Below, in pieces: positions 60,337-64,000 of a DNA stretch of 64,000 nt. Position numbers and translations under genes: made by a program. This stretch comes from Argentina anserina. Its lineage: Eukaryota; Streptophyta; Magnoliopsida; Rosales; Rosaceae. The DNA lies in NCBI RefSeq assembly GCF_933775445.1, contig NC_065874.1, forward strand, positions 12,481,001 to 12,545,000. Reading direction: 5' to 3'. Under the pieces are notes generated by a model. The model searched no databases. It was given only the letters and a program-made list of their open reading frames with translations, and was not told the origin of the DNA. How positions within the stretch are numbered: the stretch's first letter is position 1; the number at the start of each line of letters is the position of its first letter.

Positions 60337-62198
60337 TCCAATTTTGTGTTAGCTGGTTGGCACATATGTTCCGTATGATGATGCATATGTTATAAGCTTA
60401 CTCTTGTTGCGCAAGTAGTAGCTGAATAGATTGGGAGTAGTAATGGGTATTTGAGATATTTTGATTGCTTGCAACTGAGTTCAAGAGCTCATCAAGTTCA
60501 ATCGAGATGGCCAGTAAAACTTCAGGTGTGGCCATAGAAATATATATAATGGTATACATCAATGTGTTAGCTAGTTTTTAGGCAAAAAGGATTGTAGTGA
60601 AAATAAAACAGATTTATACTATATTTTCTGTAGATTAATTTGTAGCTCTCTGTTTGTATATTACAGTTATATTTTGATTATTTTCTAATCAACGAGGACA
60701 AACTTATTATTGTAGTGTGTTTTCCTTTTTATTGCAAGCTTGATCGAAGCGTTCAAATTTATACGTTCAACTCTATGGTTTTACGTTTAGTTCATCAGAT
60801 AAATTTTGCAGATGTATGTTTTATCAAAATTTAAGGAAAACAAATAGCATCACCAGCACCCGGTACATGATTAGACTTCGATTCTTAAACTACTTGGTCA
60901 AGTATAATTAACTAGCTAAACGTGTCCTTAATCTGTAGTCACATATACTGGGATCAGATCGCCTTCTTATCCAAAGAATATCGTAGATTTATCTCCATGA
61001 AAGGTCTGTTACTATCAAGATTATTATACTAATGTCCAATAGTCTATTAATGATTAATCTGATCTTAAAGGTTGCATAAATTAACTTTACCTGTACATCG
61101 ATCGATTTGTGTAATTGTTTTCCGAAGTGCTATCACTGATATGTATAATTTTCAGCCCTGATAAGACTATGAGGGCTGTTCATTCCACTATTGGATATCG
61201 AGGAAAATGAAGCCTAGAAACTCTTTAGTTGTTTTCTCGCTAGTCTTAGCTTAATCTTAATATTCATCTATTCGATCTCTCATCCTAGGCTCCAAAAGAT
61301 GCTATCTTTTCAATCAAATTCGATTTATCATTAGCTTCTACTCCATTCCCCTTTAATAACAAACTTAATAACATGATCTCACTCGTTGGAATATTAAAAA
61401 AATAGAAACCAATTGAAAAATGAGATTAAATAAAATAAAACTTAAATTGTCATGCAAGGAAAGGTTAATTTTCAGGTGACACATAGGTATCATCATAATA
61501 GGTTACATGAATCTAACTTTTGAAGAAAAAATATGACCAGCATGATTTGTCAAAAAGACTGAACATATGGAGGTGATCGAGCATATACAGTATATAGACC
61601 AAATGTTTAAGAGAGCGCGATTGATTTTGTTTGGCGCAAGCAAAGATAGTTCAAATGTGAAAAATGTTAGCTCACAGTACATTTCCACGTACGTAATGCC
61701 TAACACAATATGTGTTTACGTGTGTGATCAACGTTAAAAAAAGTGCTAAAACCCTAGCGGTAAATATGATTAAACAATTACAAATTAGTGTTACTTTTCA
61801 GTTGATCACTAAGTTTACACTTTGTTGATGATATGGATCATTAACTTACGCCTTGATCGATTATATATGAATCTGGAATATTGAATTGTCAGAGATGGAC
61901 ATTGTACAGAAGAGAAAGCTCTCTTACTGATACTATTTTTGGAAATGCTCTTACTGATACTAGACCAAACCGTACCGCGTATTCCATGATTTTTAATCCT
62001 AAAAAAATTTCTAATCTCCAGAAAAATTTTCCGAGATATTTGATCGAGCAGTGAATGAGTGTCATTATCTTTCATTAGACTGATAAGACACAGTTAAGTA
62101 TATTCCATGACCTATTGAGGTCACAAAAATTGACAATAAGAGAAGCCTATCTTTCCTCTTTCTGCTGACTCTATAATGGGACCGTTCTCACAATCATC
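60337..62198. other. 3' flank of the NOR-like NAC and intergenic
   Basis: T-rich 3' UTR-like sequence for the first few hundred bases, then AT-rich intergenic DNA with short frames (for example 61503-61706 and 61815-62075 on the minus strand) that match nothing recognisable. Confidence 0.4.
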
Positions 62199-62201
62199 TA
62201 A

Positions 62202-62599
62202 GGCCCCTTTGTTTAAATGGAATATGAGAAAAGGAAAAAGACTTGATTTTATTTCCAAACTCATATGGAAATGGAAAATATTTTGTTAATTCCACATAAG
62301 TGTTAGTTAGTTATGGAATCTAAAATTCAGAATTATTTTAGTATATCATTATAATAGAATATTTGATTAAAATTTTCATTAAAACTCATTTATAAGGAAA
62401 TTATTCTTTATCAATTGGAATAGAAATAAAATATCACCCCTAAGTAGGGAATTCATTTCAGGCTTTAAGAATGAGTTATTTACAGTCAAATCATTTATTT
62501 TCCATTCCAACATTAAATGACAACCAAACAACACCTAGAGATAGAAAGTGAAATGAATTCATTTTTCTTAACATAATTTCATGTTAACCAAATGGGACC
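62202..62599. mobile_element. Tourist-like (PIF/Harbinger) MITE
   Basis: The left end GGCCCCTTTGTTTAAATGG and the reverse-complemented right end GGTCCCATTTGGTTAACATG form inverted repeats. A TAA duplication lies at 62199-62201 and 62600-62602, the usual Harbinger target. 398 bases, AT-rich, non-coding. Confidence 0.75.
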
Positions 62600-62602
62600 T
62601 AA

Positions 62603-64000
62603 AGGGAATCATTATCTTAAAACCACACAAATTAAATACCCCTTTAATCACATTACTAACACAGGAAAGAGTACAAACCGACTTTATTTAATTTCGCATC
62701 ATTGCTGGTTAATTTTGGTAAGCTTATTGTGATATCTCATGAAAATGCGCTATTATCATCTTACTGAAAGATGCTTTACACGAAGCCTAGCTATAAGTAA
62801 AATCCCACCACAAAATCTAGCCACCTTCATTATTATCAATTAAGTTTATTCTGATTGACACAAAAAAAATTATTGGAATTCCCTGACTTCCTTTCTCAGA
62901 TATTTATGGAATCTATTCGATCGATCTACCCTCAGCAATCCGAAAATGAAAAATAGATAATTAGTGGAGCTGAAGAGGAAAATATGGAAAAAGTTGCTGA
63001 ATTTAAATTAATTATTCGCCTTCATTTTCAAAACTTTATCATGAGAAAAAAAGAAATGCAAACTGAAACTGAGGTTGAAAATATAAATCGATTCTATGAG
63101 TTTTGGTCTGACATTAATGAGTGGGGCAGTTTTCTGATTGAACTCGATCGCCTACCTATCTACCAAAACGATCAGGTCCTCCATGTTAATGCTAAAAGGA
63201 ACCAGTTTGCATTCTCGATTTATTTCGTTAGGTCGTTTCATTATACGTACATACTCGGATGACCTAATTTAGATTTTATGTTGATGATCGAGCTAGCTGA
63301 TTCAGAGTTATGTTTCAGAATTGCATGCTGGCGTCTATAGCCATATGGGTTTCGGGTTAAGGTTAGACGACTATACTCAATCTGTGTAATTTTACCATAC
63401 ATTTCTACACTAATTAATAAGATAACTGGTGATGCCCACCCGTAGCAAACATTCCAGGCTGAGGTTGTAGTTGACAGTGAATTGCTTGTTATGAACTAGT
63501 TTAAAGATGGAGTAGCTAGCTATAGAATTTTATAGGGCCCTCGTATTGATTTTACCACATTGCCTTTAATTATCTCGATCATCATCTTCATTCGGTTGCC
63601 TCTTGTTTTAGACATTCCCAACGAGATCATCTCTTAACTCCCAAGCACTCAAATTCAATAATTACAAGCAAAAGTGCTACTCTTTTTAAATATGAGAGAC
63701 TGGTGTGACGCTGACTCGGGTTTAACCGAACCAAATTCAGACTCAAACTCTCTCCATTATGAATTTCTTCTCGGACGCAGTCATGCCACGCCACCGTCCC
63801 TCCGCAATAGCTCATGAAGACGGCCACATCTTGTTCCTTACTTTCCCCAATCCCCCTTATCAACCCAGTCCGGCACAAGACGTAGACAACAAATCGGCGA
63901 TGAGTACCTTTGGGTATTTTCTGTAATTTGTACCGATAATGACCCTGGCAACTTCTCTGTCTGCTACCTGGATGAAAGAATATTAGATTATAATGCTTTT
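62603..64000. other. Right edge, no gene recognised
   Basis: A 92-residue plus-strand frame (62984-63262; MEKVAEFKLIIRLHFQNF start) has protein-like composition but no recognisable domain, and an 83-residue minus-strand frame (63878-63627) likewise. Either could be part of a gene cut by the window edge, but neither is supported. Confidence 0.3.

Overview
This is a plant nuclear window with no bacterial-style operons. It shows spliced genes with GT-AG introns, NAC transcription factors, half-size ABCG transporter sequence, CACTA, hAT-like, Mutator-like and Harbinger DNA transposons, copia and LTR-type elements, and SINEs. The two intact genes are a RD26/NAC072-type NAC (26495-27740, +) and a NOR/NAC056-type NAC (58988-60336, +). 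From memory, peach and strawberry carry neighbouring NAC genes of these types in ripening or maturity-date regions. A rosaceous or other eudicot origin is therefore my inference, not something the sequence proves.

Layout. 1-3908: TA microsatellites, a CACTA-type terminus, and minus-strand gene fragments that include a broken U2AF35 piece with splice sites. 3909-11740: a decayed CACTA element with two minus-strand genes, PttA-like (Transposase_24) and TNP2-like. 11741-13800: two truncated LTR copies facing each other as an inverted repeat. 14195-15444: an ABCG transporter pseudogene (membrane half only), followed by a MITE-like unit. 17544-21612: a complete non-autonomous CACTA element with CGG target duplication carrying the first exon of an ORMDL gene. 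21613-25400: no genes seen. 25443-27740: RD26-like NAC with G-box/ABRE and DRE-core motifs in its promoter. 28306-33453: three short hAT-like elements and a SINE. 33529-39950: a Sirevirus-like copia element that has lost protease, integrase and reverse transcriptase. 41451-42532: a near-palindromic element with about 520-base arms and 9-base target duplications. 42795-44080: two more short elements with tRNA-like boxes inside. 44334-46939: a solo LTR with TTATG duplications. 50271-56776: a second, heavily mutated copia element, itself invaded by two hAT-like elements. 58581-60336: NOR-like NAC. 62202-62599: a Tourist/Harbinger MITE. The right end to 64000 has no gene I recognise.

The two NAC genes share intron positions and phases and lie in the same orientation about 31 kb apart. 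Nearly all recognisable sequence between them is transposable elements, so the distance looks like transposon expansion between neighbouring regulators. Most elements are bounded here by exact target-site duplications, so the insertion history can be read directly. I see no novel multi-gene system. The most unusual material is the set of short elements whose subterminal regions are each built from a different short repeated word, the gene-capturing CACTA elements, and the large hairpin element.
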